Positions 7,407-16,790 of a DNA stretch of 64,000 bases are shown here, piece by piece. The stretch covers positions 6,702,001 to 6,766,000 of the forward strand of contig CP051187.1 of assembly GCA_038087035.1 (NCBI GenBank), read 5' to 3'. This stretch comes from Gloeotrichia echinulata CP02. GTDB lineage: Bacteria; Cyanobacteriota; Cyanobacteriia; Cyanobacteriales; Nostocaceae. The position numbers and the translations under genes were made by a program. Each line of letters begins with the position of its first letter. Position 1 is the first letter of the stretch. The notes beneath the pieces are model-generated. The model made no database searches. It had not been told where the DNA came from and was given only the letters and a program-made list of their open reading frames with translations.

Positions 7407-9929
7407 ATGAAAAGCGATATCTCTGCTCAAACCACCTTCCAACGTCCTGAACTCCTCGCTCCCGCCGGTCACTGGGACTGTGCCAAAGCGGCGGTAGAAA
7501 ACGGGGCAGATGCGATATACTTCGGCTTGGAGCGCTTTAATGCCAGAATGCGGGCAGAAAATTTTACTGAGGCTGATTTACCGCAATTAATGGCGTTCCT
7601 TCACCGTCGCGGTGTGAAAGGTTATGTCACTCTCAATACATTAATATTTCCCCAGGAACTAAGAGAAGCAGAGCAATATCTACGGTCAATTATTGCGGCT
7701 GGTGTGGATGCGGTGATTGTCCAGGATGTGGGTATCTGTCGTCTGATTCGTCACATTTCCCCCGATTTCCCTATCCATGCTTCCACTCAGATGACTATCA
7801 CCAGTGCAGCTGGGGTAGAATTTGCGAAATCTCTCGGTTGTCAGTTGGTGGTGCTGGCGCGGGAATGTTCCCTCAAGGAAATCAATAAAATTCAGCAGCA
7901 AATAGCACAGCAAAATACGTCCCTACCCTTGGAAGTCTTTGTACACGGTGCTTTGTGCGTCGCTTATTCCGGTCAATGTTTGACTAGTGAAGCTTTAGGC
8001 GGGCGGTCTGCGAACCGGGGGGAATGTGCCCAAGCTTGCCGAATGCCCTACGAGTTAATCGCAGATGGGGAAGTGGTAAATTTAGGGAACCGCAAATATT
8101 TACTCAGTCCCCAAGACCTTGCAGGATTGGAAGTTCTGCCAGATTTGGTGAAAGTTGGGGTAACTTCTCTCAAAATTGAAGGTCGCCTGAAAACCCCAGA
8201 GTATGTTGCTAATGTCACCCGCGTTTATCGCCAAGCCCTAGACCGGGTAATGGGGGAATTACCAAAAGACAAACAAAATTCCCCCTCTCCCCAAGAACGC
8301 TACAACCTGGAAATGGCATTTTCTCGCGGTATTTACACGGGTTGGTTTGGTGGAATTAACAATCAAGAACTGGTTCACGCCCATTTCGGGAAAAAGCGCG
8401 GGGTTTACCTGGGGGAAGTCATCCGCATTCGTAATGAACAGGTAACAGTCATCCTAGAAGCGCCTGTTAAGCCGGGGGATGGTGTGGTTTTTGATTGCGG
8501 TCATCCAGAAGCGAAAGAACAAGGGGGTCGAGTTTATGCGGTGATACCCAAAGGTAAGGAAACTCTGCTGACCTTTGGTCGAGATGACCTCAACCTCCGG
8601 CGGTTACATGTGGGTGATAAAGTGTGGAAAACCAGCGACCCCGAACTGGATAAGCAATTACGCCAAAGCTTTGCGGGTGAGAATCCCCAATTTCAGCGAC
8701 CTATAGACCTAGAGGTATATGGAGAAATTAATCAGCCACTGGTGGCGATCGCCCGTGATGAAGTTGGTAATATTGTCCAAGTAGAATCTGAGATCTTACT
8801 GGTAGAAGCCCACACCAAACCCCTCACTCCAGAACGTTTGCAAGAACAGTTGGGGCGTCTTGGTAATACCCCCTTCTCTTTGGGTAAGTTAACCAATCAC
8901 ATCAGTGGTGCTATCATGCTACCTGTGAGTGAGTTAAACCGAATGCGGCGACAAATTGTCACCGAGTTAGAAGAATTACGCACTCAACCCAAACGCTGGC
9001 AACTTAATTCTACAGCCTCATTACAAAACCTACTCCCCTCCCTCCCCTCTGATTCTGTCTCCCTCTCTCCCTCCCTCATCGTCCTAGTCCGCAACCTCAA
9101 GCAAATCCCAGCCGCACTCCAAGCAGGTATCCACACCCTTTACTGTGAATTAGAAGACCCCCGCGCCTATCGCCAAGCTGTACAAATCGTCCACCAGTGG
9201 GGACGCGACAAGCCCAATTCCCCAGTTCCGACCATCTACGTCGCCCCTCCCCGAATTACCAAGCCGGGAGAAAACTGGATTCTACAGCAAGTACGCGCCA
9301 GTGAGGCGGATGGTTATTTGGTGCGGAACTATGATCAACTGCAATTTTTTGCCGAAGAGCGTTGTATTGGCGATTTTTCGCTGAATGTTGCTAACCCCTT
9401 AACAGCAGAATACTTTCAGCAGCGTTTTGGTTGGGAACGGGTGACAGCATCCTACGACTTAAATATTACCCAACTGCAAGACCTGCTGACTAGTTGTCCC
9501 CCCCAGTGGTTTGAGGTGACTATCCATCAACATATGCCGATGTTCCACATGGAACATTGTGTTTTTTGTGCGTTTCTTTCTCAAGGAACAGACTACACCA
9601 ACTGCGGACGACCTTGTGAACAGCAGGAAGTGAAATTGCGTGACCGTGTTGGTAGTGAACATGTCCTCAAGGCTGATGTAGGCTGCCGCAATACGGTATT
9701 TAACGGCACAGCCCAAACCGGAGCCGAGTACGTACAACACCTCCTAGATTTGGGATTGCGGCACTTCCGTATTGAGTTTGTCAATGAGACACCAGAACAA
9801 GTGACTAAAACGATACATCGCTACAGTCAATTACTCCAAGGCGAGATTACAGGTTCTCAACTCTGGCGCGAGTTGAAGCTGCAAAATCAGTTGGGGGTGA
9901 CTCGTGGTCCGATGGCTGTCCACATCTAA
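7407..9929 (+). CDS. U32 family protein with DUF3656-like insert (RlhA/YdcP-like)
   Basis: This 840-residue protein begins with the U32 barrel (RPELLAPAGHWDCAKAAVENGADAIYFG) and carries the U32 signature EVFVHGALCVAYSGQC near residues 175-190. A downstream cysteine cluster (GECAQACRMPY) follows, and another lies near the C-terminus (HMEHCVFCAFL, NCGRPC). The two-part structure with a collagenase-like middle region fits RlhA/YdcP proteins. Escherichia coli RlhA hydroxylates 23S rRNA C2501 and depends on iron-sulfur supply. A similar RNA-modification role is likely, although many annotations call it a peptidase. The protein is longer than E. coli RlhA. The start ATG at 7407 gives immediate family similarity. 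Confidence 0.88.
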   Translation: MKSDISAQTTFQRPELLAPAGHWDCAKAAVENGADAIYFGLERFNARMRAENFTEADLPQLMAFLHRRGVKGYVTLNTLIFPQELREAEQYLRSIIAAGVDAVIVQDVGICRLIRHISPDFPIHASTQMTITSAAGVEFAKSLGCQLVVLARECSLKEINKIQQQIAQQNTSLPLEVFVHGALCVAYSGQCLTSEALGGRSANRGECAQACRMPYELIADGEVVNLGNRKYLLSPQDLAGLEVLPDLVKVGVTSLKIEGRLKTPEYVANVTRVYRQALDRVMGELPKDKQNSPSPQERYNLEMAFSRGIYTGWFGGINNQELVHAHFGKKRGVYLGEVIRIRNEQVTVILEAPVKPGDGVVFDCGHPEAKEQGGRVYAVIPKGKETLLTFGRDDLNLRRLHVGDKVWKTSDPELDKQLRQSFAGENPQFQRPIDLEVYGEINQPLVAIARDEVGNIVQVESEILLVEAHTKPLTPERLQEQLGRLGNTPFSLGKLTNHISGAIMLPVSELNRMRRQIVTELEELRTQPKRWQLNSTASLQNLLPSLPSDSVSLSPSLIVLVRNLKQIPAALQAGIHTLYCELEDPRAYRQAVQIVHQWGRDKPNSPVPTIYVAPPRITKPGENWILQQVRASEADGYLVRNYDQLQFFAEERCIGDFSLNVANPLTAEYFQQRFGWERVTASYDLNITQLQDLLTSCPPQWFEVTIHQHMPMFHMEHCVFCAFLSQGTDYTNCGRPCEQQEVKLRDRVGSEHVLKADVGCRNTVFNGTAQTGAEYVQHLLDLGLRHFRIEFVNETPEQVTKTIHRYSQLLQGEITGSQLWRELKLQNQLGVTRGPMAVHI

Positions 9930-10115
9930 AACGTTAAAGCGCAACTACAAGCATTTTTCCACAATTACCTTGTCTGGTTTTAGTTCATGATGTATAATGT
10001 TGGTTTGTGCTTTATTCTTCTACTAGGAAAGCCAACTCCCAAAAAAATAAAATAGCCAACACGAAACTGTCAACCGCCATGAGTCAACCGTCAACCATTA
10101 AGATTTGTGATCATG

Positions 10116-10613
10116 TCAAAGTCCTATAACATATTTTTGCCACTCTTGATGGAGTCCATTCTTGAGATGTTTACCGACCTCAAAATAGAGGCTGCTATAA
10201 GGTTGGCGGGGAGGTTGACGCAGAACCATATGAGCTTCGTGGGGTGTACGACTACCTTTTTTGACATTGCAGCGGACGCAAGCCGTAACAATGTTCTCCC
10301 AGGTGTCGCCACCCCCACGCGATCGCGGCATAACGTGATCTAACGTCAATTCATCGCCGGTGTAACCGCAGTATTGACAAGTGTGTCCGTCACGGTGCAA
10401 GATATTTCGACGAGTGAGAGGAATTTCTTTATAGGGAACGCGAACATAGTGCCGCAACCTAATTACGGTTGGCAGCGGAAAATCGGAGTAAAGAAATTTA
10501 CCGTTGTGTTCAACTCGTTCTGCCTTGCCTTTGATTAACAAAACCGCAGCGCGACGCCAGCTCGTGATATTGAGCGGTTCGTAAGAGGCATTTAGGACTA
10601 AAACCTTCCCCAT
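10116..10613 (-). CDS. HNH endonuclease domain protein, cyanobacterial type
   Basis: This 165-residue protein contains an HNH core at about 75-120. A CQYCG zinc knuckle is followed by LTLDHVMPRSRGG (the catalytic DH), ENIVTACVRCN (Asn) and a second CxxC pair. The N-terminal part (MGKVLVLNASYEPLNITSWRRAAVLLIKGKAERVE) is conserved in the chromosomal HNH proteins of cyanobacteria and other bacteria, and their function is not established. It lies alone on the minus strand between the U32 gene and alr, with no restriction or phage genes beside it. A housekeeping DNA-repair or processing role therefore seems likelier than a selfish one. Confidence 0.88.
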   Translation of the reverse strand: MGKVLVLNASYEPLNITSWRRAAVLLIKGKAERVEHNGKFLYSDFPLPTVIRLRHYVRVPYKEIPLTRRNILHRDGHTCQYCGYTGDELTLDHVMPRSRGGGDTWENIVTACVRCNVKKGSRTPHEAHMVLRQPPRQPYSSLYFEVGKHLKNGLHQEWQKYVIGL

Positions 10614-10895
10614 TGATTAGCGCTCAAGGTATTAGTTTTACATATACTAACACATATCTGCCCTCCTTGGAATATGACAATAAATTATACTTCTGGGCGG
10701 AGGGTGCAGAGTCTCGAAACAGGGATAATATCCCTGACCATCCCAAAAATACCGCCGGAAAAGTTGGCAGTCGGAAGTCAATAGTGTATTAAAATGAAGC
10801 AGTAATTTTACAGATTACTTTCAACTAGCTTCTAAGAGTATGAATAATATATATAATCCGCAAGCCTAGTATTGGTGTAATAGCACTAAGTAAAT

Positions 10896-12083
10896 ATGTT
10901 GAGTAGTAAGCAAATTTCTGGTGTGGCGTCTGGTGAAGAATGCGACACTTATGCCTGGTTCTCCCAACGTGCTTGGGTGGAAATTGATTTAGCAGCGTTG
11001 TCGCACAATGTACGGAACCTGGTGAGGTTATTATCGCCTAGGACTGCGCTGATGGCAGTGGTGAAAGCTGATGCCTATGGACATGGTGCGGTTACAGTCG
11101 CCCAAACAGCAGTAGAATCGGGAGCGAGTTGGCTGGGAGTGGCAACAGTTCCAGAGGGAATACAATTGCGAGAAGCGGGGATTCAGGCTCCCATTTTGAT
11201 TTTAGGGGCTACCCATACACAAGAGCAAATTCAGGCGATCGCCCAATGGAAACTGCAACCAACACTGTGTAACCCCAAACAAGCTCTAGTATTTTCCAAT
11301 ACCCTAGAACTCATTAAGTCTACTACTCCCATACCCGTACACATTAAATTAGACACAGGAATGTCCAGGTTGGGTACTAACTGGCAAGAAGCAAGTGAGT
11401 TTGTGCAGTTAGTTGAGCGTTTGCCAAATCTTTCGATAGCGAGTGTCTATTCCCACTTGGCAACAGCAGATAGTCCTGACCCCACGGTGATGAAAGAACA
11501 GCATAGACGATTTGAGGAGGCGATCGCTCAAATTAAAGCAGTGGGAATCGAACCACCTTGCTTACACTTAGCAAACTCAGCGGGCACCCTGGCTGATTCA
11601 GCATTACACTACGACATTGTGCGAGTGGGTTTAGCTGTTTACGGACTCTATCCATCTCCTCATCTACAAAATACCATTGACCTCAAACCCGTGTTACAAT
11701 TGAAGGCGCGAGTCACCCAGGTCAAAACAATCGCCGCAGGTACTGGCGTCAGCTACGGTCATAAATTTATTGCCCCCCAGGAAATGCGCCTTGCTGTCGT
11801 GGGTATTGGCTATGCCGATGGTGTACCCCGCAATCTTACTCACAAAATGCACGTATTAATACGCGGTCAGCGCGTGCCCCAAATTGGGTCAATTACAATG
11901 GACCAGTTGATGCTGGATGTGAGTGCTATACCTGATTTACAAGCAGGGGAAGTAGTCACTTTACTTGGCTCCCAAGGACAAGAAGAAATTTCTGCCGACG
12001 ATTGGGCAGAACAATTAAATACTATCTCTTGGGAAATTCTCTGTGGCTTCAAACATCGCCTCCCTCGTGTCGCTGTGATGTAG
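10896..12083 (+). CDS. alr: Alanine racemase
   Basis: This fold-type III PLP enzyme interconverts L- and D-alanine to supply peptidoglycan synthesis (EC 5.1.1.1). The PLP lysine is Lys57 in VVKADAYGHGA. The second catalytic base is the Tyr in GVSYGHKF near residue 290. The substrate-entry motif IGYADGVPR is also present. The 395-residue length fits, with a family-specific N-terminal extension of about 20 residues before AWVEIDLAAL. The ATG at 10896 is the only good upstream start. The gene appears monocistronic, with tRNA-Leu 140 bases downstream. Confidence 0.95.
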   Translation: MLSSKQISGVASGEECDTYAWFSQRAWVEIDLAALSHNVRNLVRLLSPRTALMAVVKADAYGHGAVTVAQTAVESGASWLGVATVPEGIQLREAGIQAPILILGATHTQEQIQAIAQWKLQPTLCNPKQALVFSNTLELIKSTTPIPVHIKLDTGMSRLGTNWQEASEFVQLVERLPNLSIASVYSHLATADSPDPTVMKEQHRRFEEAIAQIKAVGIEPPCLHLANSAGTLADSALHYDIVRVGLAVYGLYPSPHLQNTIDLKPVLQLKARVTQVKTIAAGTGVSYGHKFIAPQEMRLAVVGIGYADGVPRNLTHKMHVLIRGQRVPQIGSITMDQLMLDVSAIPDLQAGEVVTLLGSQGQEEISADDWAEQLNTISWEILCGFKHRLPRVAVM

Positions 12084-12223
12084 CCTGGTGCTAGAACTGG
12101 AGTTGATGTATGGGGGATTAGGACGATTTTTTCACTCTTTGGCTGGGTTTGAATCTCCAATCCCCAAATCAATTCTCTATCTATTGCCATAAATCATTTG
12201 TTGTGTTATTATAAATAACTGAT

Positions 12224-12305
12224 GCGGATGTGGCGGAATTGGCAGACGCGCTAGATTTAGGTTCTAGTTCCGAAAGGAGTGAAGGTTCAAGTCCTTTCAT
12301 CCGCA
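12224..12305 (+). tRNA. tRNA-Leu (anticodon UAG)
   Basis: The 82-base class II tRNA has acceptor strands GCGGATG and CATCCGC with discriminator A. Its anticodon stem is CTAGA/TCTAG around the loop TTTAGGT, with anticodon TAG at 12258-12260. A variable arm and the T-loop GTTCAAGTC are present. CCA is not encoded, and a short T run follows. It reads CUA and, by wobble, the other CUN codons. Confidence 0.97.
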
Positions 12306-12472
12306 TTTTTAACCACAATATCAAATCCCCACGCTCTGCTCTAATGTAGAAAGTGTTCAACGCCGAGTGTAATTCTTTCTTAAGAATCCGCTGTGTGGGA
12401 CAAGGTGCGCGAAGGCCTTTAGACAGGGGAGATTGAACTTATTACAAAGGTTCTAATAGAGGTTTTAGAGCC

Positions 12473-12817
12473 ATGAAATACAAAGTCTACGAACTGATTG
12501 GCGAAAACTCCATAAGCCAAAAGTATGGGCAGCAAATCTATGATTTAATTTATCCTCAACTGCAAGCAGGAAAGGCAGTAGAGCTAGATTTTAGTGGTGT
12601 AAGAAGATTCTTGTCTGTGTTTTTCAACATTGCCATTGGTCAGTTATTACGCGATATCAAAGCTGAAGACCTAGATCGGCTGCTAGTTGTATCTAACCTT
12701 AGCCCTCTTGGACAACAAACCTACGATAATGTGATTGAAAATGCAAAGCGTTATTACTCAGATGAGCAGTATCGTGGAGCCGTAGATGAAATGGTTCTTG
12801 AACAATCTGCCTGTTAG
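12473..12817 (+). CDS. STAS-like DUF4325 protein
   Basis: This 114-residue protein contains GKAVELDFSGVRRFLSVFFNIAIGQLL (residues about 34-60), which fits the DUF4325 STAS-like domain: a beta strand ending in D-F-S/G followed by the switch helix. The family is predicted to act as a regulatory or protein-interaction module and is often found in accessory loci. The stop is 2 bases from the start of the PIN-domain gene, so the two form one operon. By analogy with toxin-antitoxin pairs it could be the partner or antidote of the PIN nuclease, but this is inference. It lacks a DNA-binding domain. Confidence 0.8.
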   Translation: MKYKVYELIGENSISQKYGQQIYDLIYPQLQAGKAVELDFSGVRRFLSVFFNIAIGQLLRDIKAEDLDRLLVVSNLSPLGQQTYDNVIENAKRYYSDEQYRGAVDEMVLEQSAC

Positions 12818-12819
12818 TC

Positions 12820-13434
12820 ATGTCAGTTAACTACACCGTAAAAGCAGATGTCATTGACATCACAACAGATTCCCCCCAAAAAGGGGATATTTTTTTAGTA
12901 GATACAAATGTCTGGTACTGGCTGACATATCCTCCAGCAAGTTTGTCTTTAACTACGGATCAAAGCACCTATTCAAACTACATTACAGATACTTTTACAG
13001 AAGGTGCTACTCTTTGCTGCTCTGGTTTATCGCTGGCTGAATTAGCTCATATTATTGAAAGAGAAGAAAAAAAGTTATCATCTTACAGTTATAGCAGAAT
13101 TAACAATAAAGAATACCGCCATAACTACCCTTCAGAAAGAGCTAAAGTTGTTTCTCAAGTAAAAGCTGCTTGGAATCAAGTCAAGAACACCTTTGCTCTT
13201 CAAATTAGTGTTCAACTTGATGAAGACACTATAGATAATGCTCTAACTCAGTTCAGTACTCAGTGTTTGGATGGCTATGACCTGTTCATTTTGGAATCTA
13301 TGAAACAGGAGTCAGTCAACAAGATTATTACTGATGATGGCGATTATGTGACAGTGCCAGGAATTCAGGTATTTACTGCTAATCCAGGAGCGATCACCGC
13401 AGCTACAAATCAAGGCAAACTGATGACTAGGTAA
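12820..13434 (+). CDS. PIN-domain nuclease-like protein
   Basis: The acidic PIN residues are recognisable in this 204-residue protein: Asp in FLVDTNVWYWL (about residue 28), Glu in LSLAELAHI (about 73), Asp in GYDLFILES (about 152), and an Asp cluster in IITDDGDY (about 167). PIN domains are metal-dependent ribonucleases and are common toxins of type II systems. This protein is longer than a typical VapC (about 135 residues), with a helical insert of roughly 50 residues after the conserved Glu. It lies 2 bases downstream of the DUF4325 gene. A toxin or defence role is plausible but not shown. Confidence 0.8.
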   Translation: MSVNYTVKADVIDITTDSPQKGDIFLVDTNVWYWLTYPPASLSLTTDQSTYSNYITDTFTEGATLCCSGLSLAELAHIIEREEKKLSSYSYSRINNKEYRHNYPSERAKVVSQVKAAWNQVKNTFALQISVQLDEDTIDNALTQFSTQCLDGYDLFILESMKQESVNKIITDDGDYVTVPGIQVFTANPGAITAATNQGKLMTR

Positions 13435-14107
13435 GCATTGCCCTAAGAGGGTGTTTGAAAAGTATTATTGCTAACACCAAAACCTCAGAAACCTCATCCC
13501 CCTACCCCCATCCTTTTATGATACCAATGGCGAATAGTAGGTTTAACCCCTCACTGCACGGAAAAATAAGAGTTTTTGGCGTCGTTGCATAATCTGTAGG
13601 GGCGCAAGGCCTTGCGAAGAGAACCAACAATCCTCCTCACATAGCCGATAAAATGGCTGGAACAAAAAGAAGCCCCATACTCACCCTCGATAGGACTGTG
13701 TGGATTATGTCACCCCCAATCATGACTACTGACTTAAGTTTCAAAAAATGTAACCACTGTAGATTTTGACTTTAGCAGTGTCAAAGTAGGAATATACAAA
13801 TTTTATCTAATCAATCTTAAGCGAGGTACCTTTGGTAACGTTTTTGACGGTTAACTATTAACTGTTGACTGTTGCGATTGAATATTTTTGATTTGCAACG
13901 GATTGATTAGATATTTGTATTAAGCTGATGCACGCCTAGATTAAATATTCTCGCGATTAGGCTGTCCTTTCTTTACGAGTCAAAAGTCCACGCTATTCTT
14001 TGAGCCTCGACTGTTGACTTTGGACAACCACGGCGCGAAATATACAGGTTTATTTGCGTAACAGCTTACCAGTAACTGTAAATAATTTTCAGAGGAGTGT
14101 AAATGGT
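13435..14107. other. Intergenic region with a partial palindrome and STRR-like stretch
   Basis: No gene is visible. At 13596-13616 there is a half copy of the GGGGCGCAAGGCCTTGCG palindrome seen intact at 18298 and 63614. Near 13850-13875 there is a short TTAACTGTTGACTGTTG repeat. The last 15 bases carry the ribosome binding site (AGGAG) of the next gene. Confidence 0.5.
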
Positions 14108-14857
14108 ATGCTTAGAACTGCTTTATCCCCTTCTCGATTTGGTGTTGTTAATTTCTGGAAAACACTGCCTTTAGCTCTGCTAGTATGTGTTACCTTAATC
14201 CAACCTGGATTAGCAGAAGAAAAAGAAAAATTTTGGCGAACTCTGACTGTTAGTGGTCGCGGTGTGGAAACAATTCCCACAACCCTATCTGTGGTAAACT
14301 TAGGGGTGGAGGTTCAGGGTAAAACAGCGCAGGAAGTACAGCAAGAAGCCGCTCGCAGGTCATCGGCTGTGGTGGCTCTACTCAAGAGCCGAAATGTGGA
14401 AAAATTACAAACCAGTGGTATTAGTCTCAATCCGATTTATAGCTACACCAATAATGTACAAAGAATTACTGGATATGCTGCAAGTAATACGGTGAACTTT
14501 CGGATTACCACAGATAAAGCCGGTACATTGTTAGATGATGCTGTGAAAGCTGGTGCATCACAAATTAACGGTATTAGTTTTGTCGCTAGTGATGAGGCGA
14601 TCGCCAGCGCCCAAAAACAAGCATTAAAAAAAGCTACCCAAGAAGCCCAACAGCAAGCTGATGCTGTGTTCGGCGCCTTAAGTCTCAAGCCCAAAGAAGT
14701 GGTGAGTATTCAAGTTAATGGTGCTACTGCTCCCCCACCACCACCAATGTTGTTGCGTGCTGAAGTAGCCAAGGTAAGAAGCGATAATGCTACCACCCCT
14801 GTAATAGGCGGTGAACAGCAGGTAGAAGCATCGGTGACGCTGCAAATTAGTTATTAG
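14108..14857 (+). CDS. SIMPL-domain (DUF541) periplasmic protein
   Basis: From the ATG at 14108 the protein has 249 residues. A signal peptide (hydrophobic segment LPLALLVCVTLIQPGLA, cleaved before EEKEKF) precedes a SIMPL domain opening with TLTVSGRGVETIPTTLSVVNLGVEVQGKTA and ending QQVEASVTLQISY. Family members are exported and implicated in stress or oxidative protection, but their biochemical role is unclear. I chose 14108 rather than the TTG 54 bases upstream because an AGGAG lies 10 bases before it and the signal peptide then has normal length. A proline-rich patch (APPPPPM) lies near residue 215. It is convergent with ssb. Confidence 0.88.
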   Translation: MLRTALSPSRFGVVNFWKTLPLALLVCVTLIQPGLAEEKEKFWRTLTVSGRGVETIPTTLSVVNLGVEVQGKTAQEVQQEAARRSSAVVALLKSRNVEKLQTSGISLNPIYSYTNNVQRITGYAASNTVNFRITTDKAGTLLDDAVKAGASQINGISFVASDEAIASAQKQALKKATQEAQQQADAVFGALSLKPKEVVSIQVNGATAPPPPPMLLRAEVAKVRSDNATTPVIGGEQQVEASVTLQISY

Positions 14858-14934
14858 TCAAGAGTTCAAAGTCAAGGGTCAATCCAAAATCCAAAATCCA
14901 AAATCCAAAATTGGTTGACCCTTGACCTTTGAAA

Positions 14935-15297
14935 TTAGAAATGTTCTGAGGAATAATCTGCTCCTGCGCCATCACCATCGCGTTTGGAACCTAATAATTC
15001 TAGTTGGTCTACACGGATAATGGGTGTAGAACGGTTTGCGCCAGTGGTGCGATCGCTCCATGTGTCAAACTTTAAAGAACCTTTGATGCCAATTAAGCTT
15101 CCTTTACGGACATAATTACCTGCTACCTCCGCTGTTTTGTCCCATAGTTCCAAAGTGAACCAATCAGGTTCATCTCGATTACGCGATCGGCGGTTGACTG
15201 CTAATGTTAACCGACATTTCACACTACCAGATTCAAAATATTTAATATCAGGGTCGCTGCCTACACGACCAACGAGGGTGACAACATTGATACTCAT
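14935..15297 (-). CDS. ssb: Single-stranded DNA-binding protein (short form)
   Basis: This 120-residue OB-fold protein begins MSINVVTLVGRVGSDPDIKYFESGSVKCRLTLAV and contains DWFTLELWDKTAEVAGNYVRKGSLIGIKGSL, a clear SSB core. The tail is only about 15 residues and ends SSEHF rather than the acidic DDDIPF-type tip that recruits partners in other bacteria. This short form is typical of cyanobacterial SSBs. It binds single-stranded DNA during replication and repair. It is divergent from mreB across a 335-base gap. Confidence 0.93.
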   Translation of the reverse strand: MSINVVTLVGRVGSDPDIKYFESGSVKCRLTLAVNRRSRNRDEPDWFTLELWDKTAEVAGNYVRKGSLIGIKGSLKFDTWSDRTTGANRSTPIIRVDQLELLGSKRDGDGAGADYSSEHF

Positions 15298-15632
15298 CTG
15301 CGCTACCTTCCAGTACAGGCGTACTCATTTATTTCCGACTTATATCATAGCCAATTGTGAAACTTCTGAAAATATGTTAAATCTTTAACAATATATTTTA
15401 TTGAAATAATGATACAAATTACTCAGGACATCCTGACAAAACTCTACGGATGTACTGGGATACTCAAAGAATAACAAAAACGAGAGTCCTGAATTGTAGT
15501 AAAGATTGCGAAAAGTTATCTAAAAAATAGCGTGCTTTACTGGACTCAGGATAAAAAACGTAATAGAATCCAGCACGATTGACTTTTAGTGTTGTATTCA
15601 GAAAGTGTCGCAAATAGGGGGGGTAGAGAAGC
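15298..15632. promoter_or_regulatory. Divergent intergenic region between ssb and mreB
   Basis: This region must hold the promoters of both ssb and mreB. I see no strong palindrome or repeat. A GGGGGGG tract lies about 15 bases before the mreB GTG. Specific promoter boxes cannot be assigned with confidence. Confidence 0.4.
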
Positions 15633-16682
15633 GTGGGTCTTTTCAGTAAATGGAATTTTCGCTCATCGTGGGATATGGGTATCGACCTTGGTACCGCTAA
15701 CACTCTCGTTTACGTATCTGGTAAAGGTATTGTACTCCAAGAACCTTCGGTAGTTGCCATAGATCAAAATGAAAAAATTGCTTTGGCAGTAGGAGAAGAT
15801 GCCAAAAAAATGCTCGGACGCACACCAGGCAATGTTGTTGCCCTCCGCCCCTTGCGCGATGGTGTAATCGCTGATTTTGATACCGCCGAACTCATGCTGA
15901 AACACTTTATCCAGCGTGTCAACGAAGGCAGAACTGTAATTTCACCGCGAATTGTTATTGGGATTCCCAGTGGTGTCACAGGAGTAGAAAGACGGGCTGT
16001 GATGGATGCGGCTTCTCAAGCAGGGGCTAGAGAAGTTTTCTTGATTGATGAACCAGTCGCGGCGGCAATTGGTGCGGGTCTACCAGTGGCTGAACCGACT
16101 GGTAACATGATTATTGATATTGGTGGCGGTACAACTGAAGTGGCTGTATTGAGTCTCCAAGGTACGGTTATCAGTGAGTCGGTACGTATTGCCGGCGATG
16201 AACTGACTGAAGCGATCATCCAGTATATGAAGAAGGTTCATAACTTGGTGATTGGGGAAAGGACTGCTGAGGACATCAAGATCAAGATTGGCTCTGCCTA
16301 TCCGACTAATGAGGATAGTGATGCCATGATGGAAGTCAGAGGCTTACATTTGCTTTCTGGTTTACCACGGACTGTCACCATCAAAGGACCTGAAATTCGT
16401 GAAAGTATGTTGGAACCGCTATCAGTAATTATCGAAGCAGTGAAGCGGACACTGGAACGCACACCTCCGGAATTGGCAGCAGATATTATTGACAGGGGCA
16501 TTATGCTGGCTGGTGGTGGGGCTTTACTCAAAGGTATAGATACCTTAATTAGCCATGAAACGGGCATTGTCACACACATTGCGGCTGATCCTTTAAGCTG
16601 TGTGGTATTGGGAACTGGTCGTGTGTTAGAAAACTTCAAACAATTGGAACGGGTATTTAGCGGACGTTCTCGTCATATGTAA
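15633..16682 (+). CDS. mreB: Rod-shape actin homologue MreB
   Basis: MreB polymerises beneath the membrane and directs side-wall peptidoglycan synthesis. The 349-residue protein shows the actin-fold phosphate loops MGIDLGTANTLVYV and MIIDIGGGTTEVAVLSL, plus the adenosine-binding region IMLAGGGALLKGID. It starts with GTG at 15633, and the first residues (MGLFSKWNFRSSWDMGIDLGTANT) match bacterial MreB, so no other start fits. It is the first gene of mreBCD. A 13-bp hairpin between mreB and mreC may lower expression of the downstream genes relative to mreB. In Anabaena, mreBCD governs cell shape. Confidence 0.97.
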   Translation: MGLFSKWNFRSSWDMGIDLGTANTLVYVSGKGIVLQEPSVVAIDQNEKIALAVGEDAKKMLGRTPGNVVALRPLRDGVIADFDTAELMLKHFIQRVNEGRTVISPRIVIGIPSGVTGVERRAVMDAASQAGAREVFLIDEPVAAAIGAGLPVAEPTGNMIIDIGGGTTEVAVLSLQGTVISESVRIAGDELTEAIIQYMKKVHNLVIGERTAEDIKIKIGSAYPTNEDSDAMMEVRGLHLLSGLPRTVTIKGPEIRESMLEPLSVIIEAVKRTLERTPPELAADIIDRGIMLAGGGALLKGIDTLISHETGIVTHIAADPLSCVVLGTGRVLENFKQLERVFSGRSRHM

Positions 16683-16693
16683 CCAAAATATTT

Positions 16694-16738
16694 TAGGAAA
16701 TATTGGTTTATATACTCTATCAAACCCAATATTTCCTA
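16694..16738 (+). terminator. Hairpin between mreB and mreC (attenuator or processing site)
   Basis: TAGGAAATATTGG (16694-16706) pairs perfectly with CCAATATTTCCTA (16726-16738) around a 19-base loop. Only four Ts follow soon after (GGATTTTC), so it is more likely a partial terminator or mRNA-end stabiliser than a full stop. Confidence 0.55.
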
Positions 16739-16790
16739 GGATTTTCAACCTCATATTTACTGAAGTTTTAGCCAGAGGGAAGAGGTGTAA

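Noticed and set aside
10107..10343. 78-residue plus-strand frame
   Set aside because: It lies opposite the HNH gene, which has a complete HNH motif.
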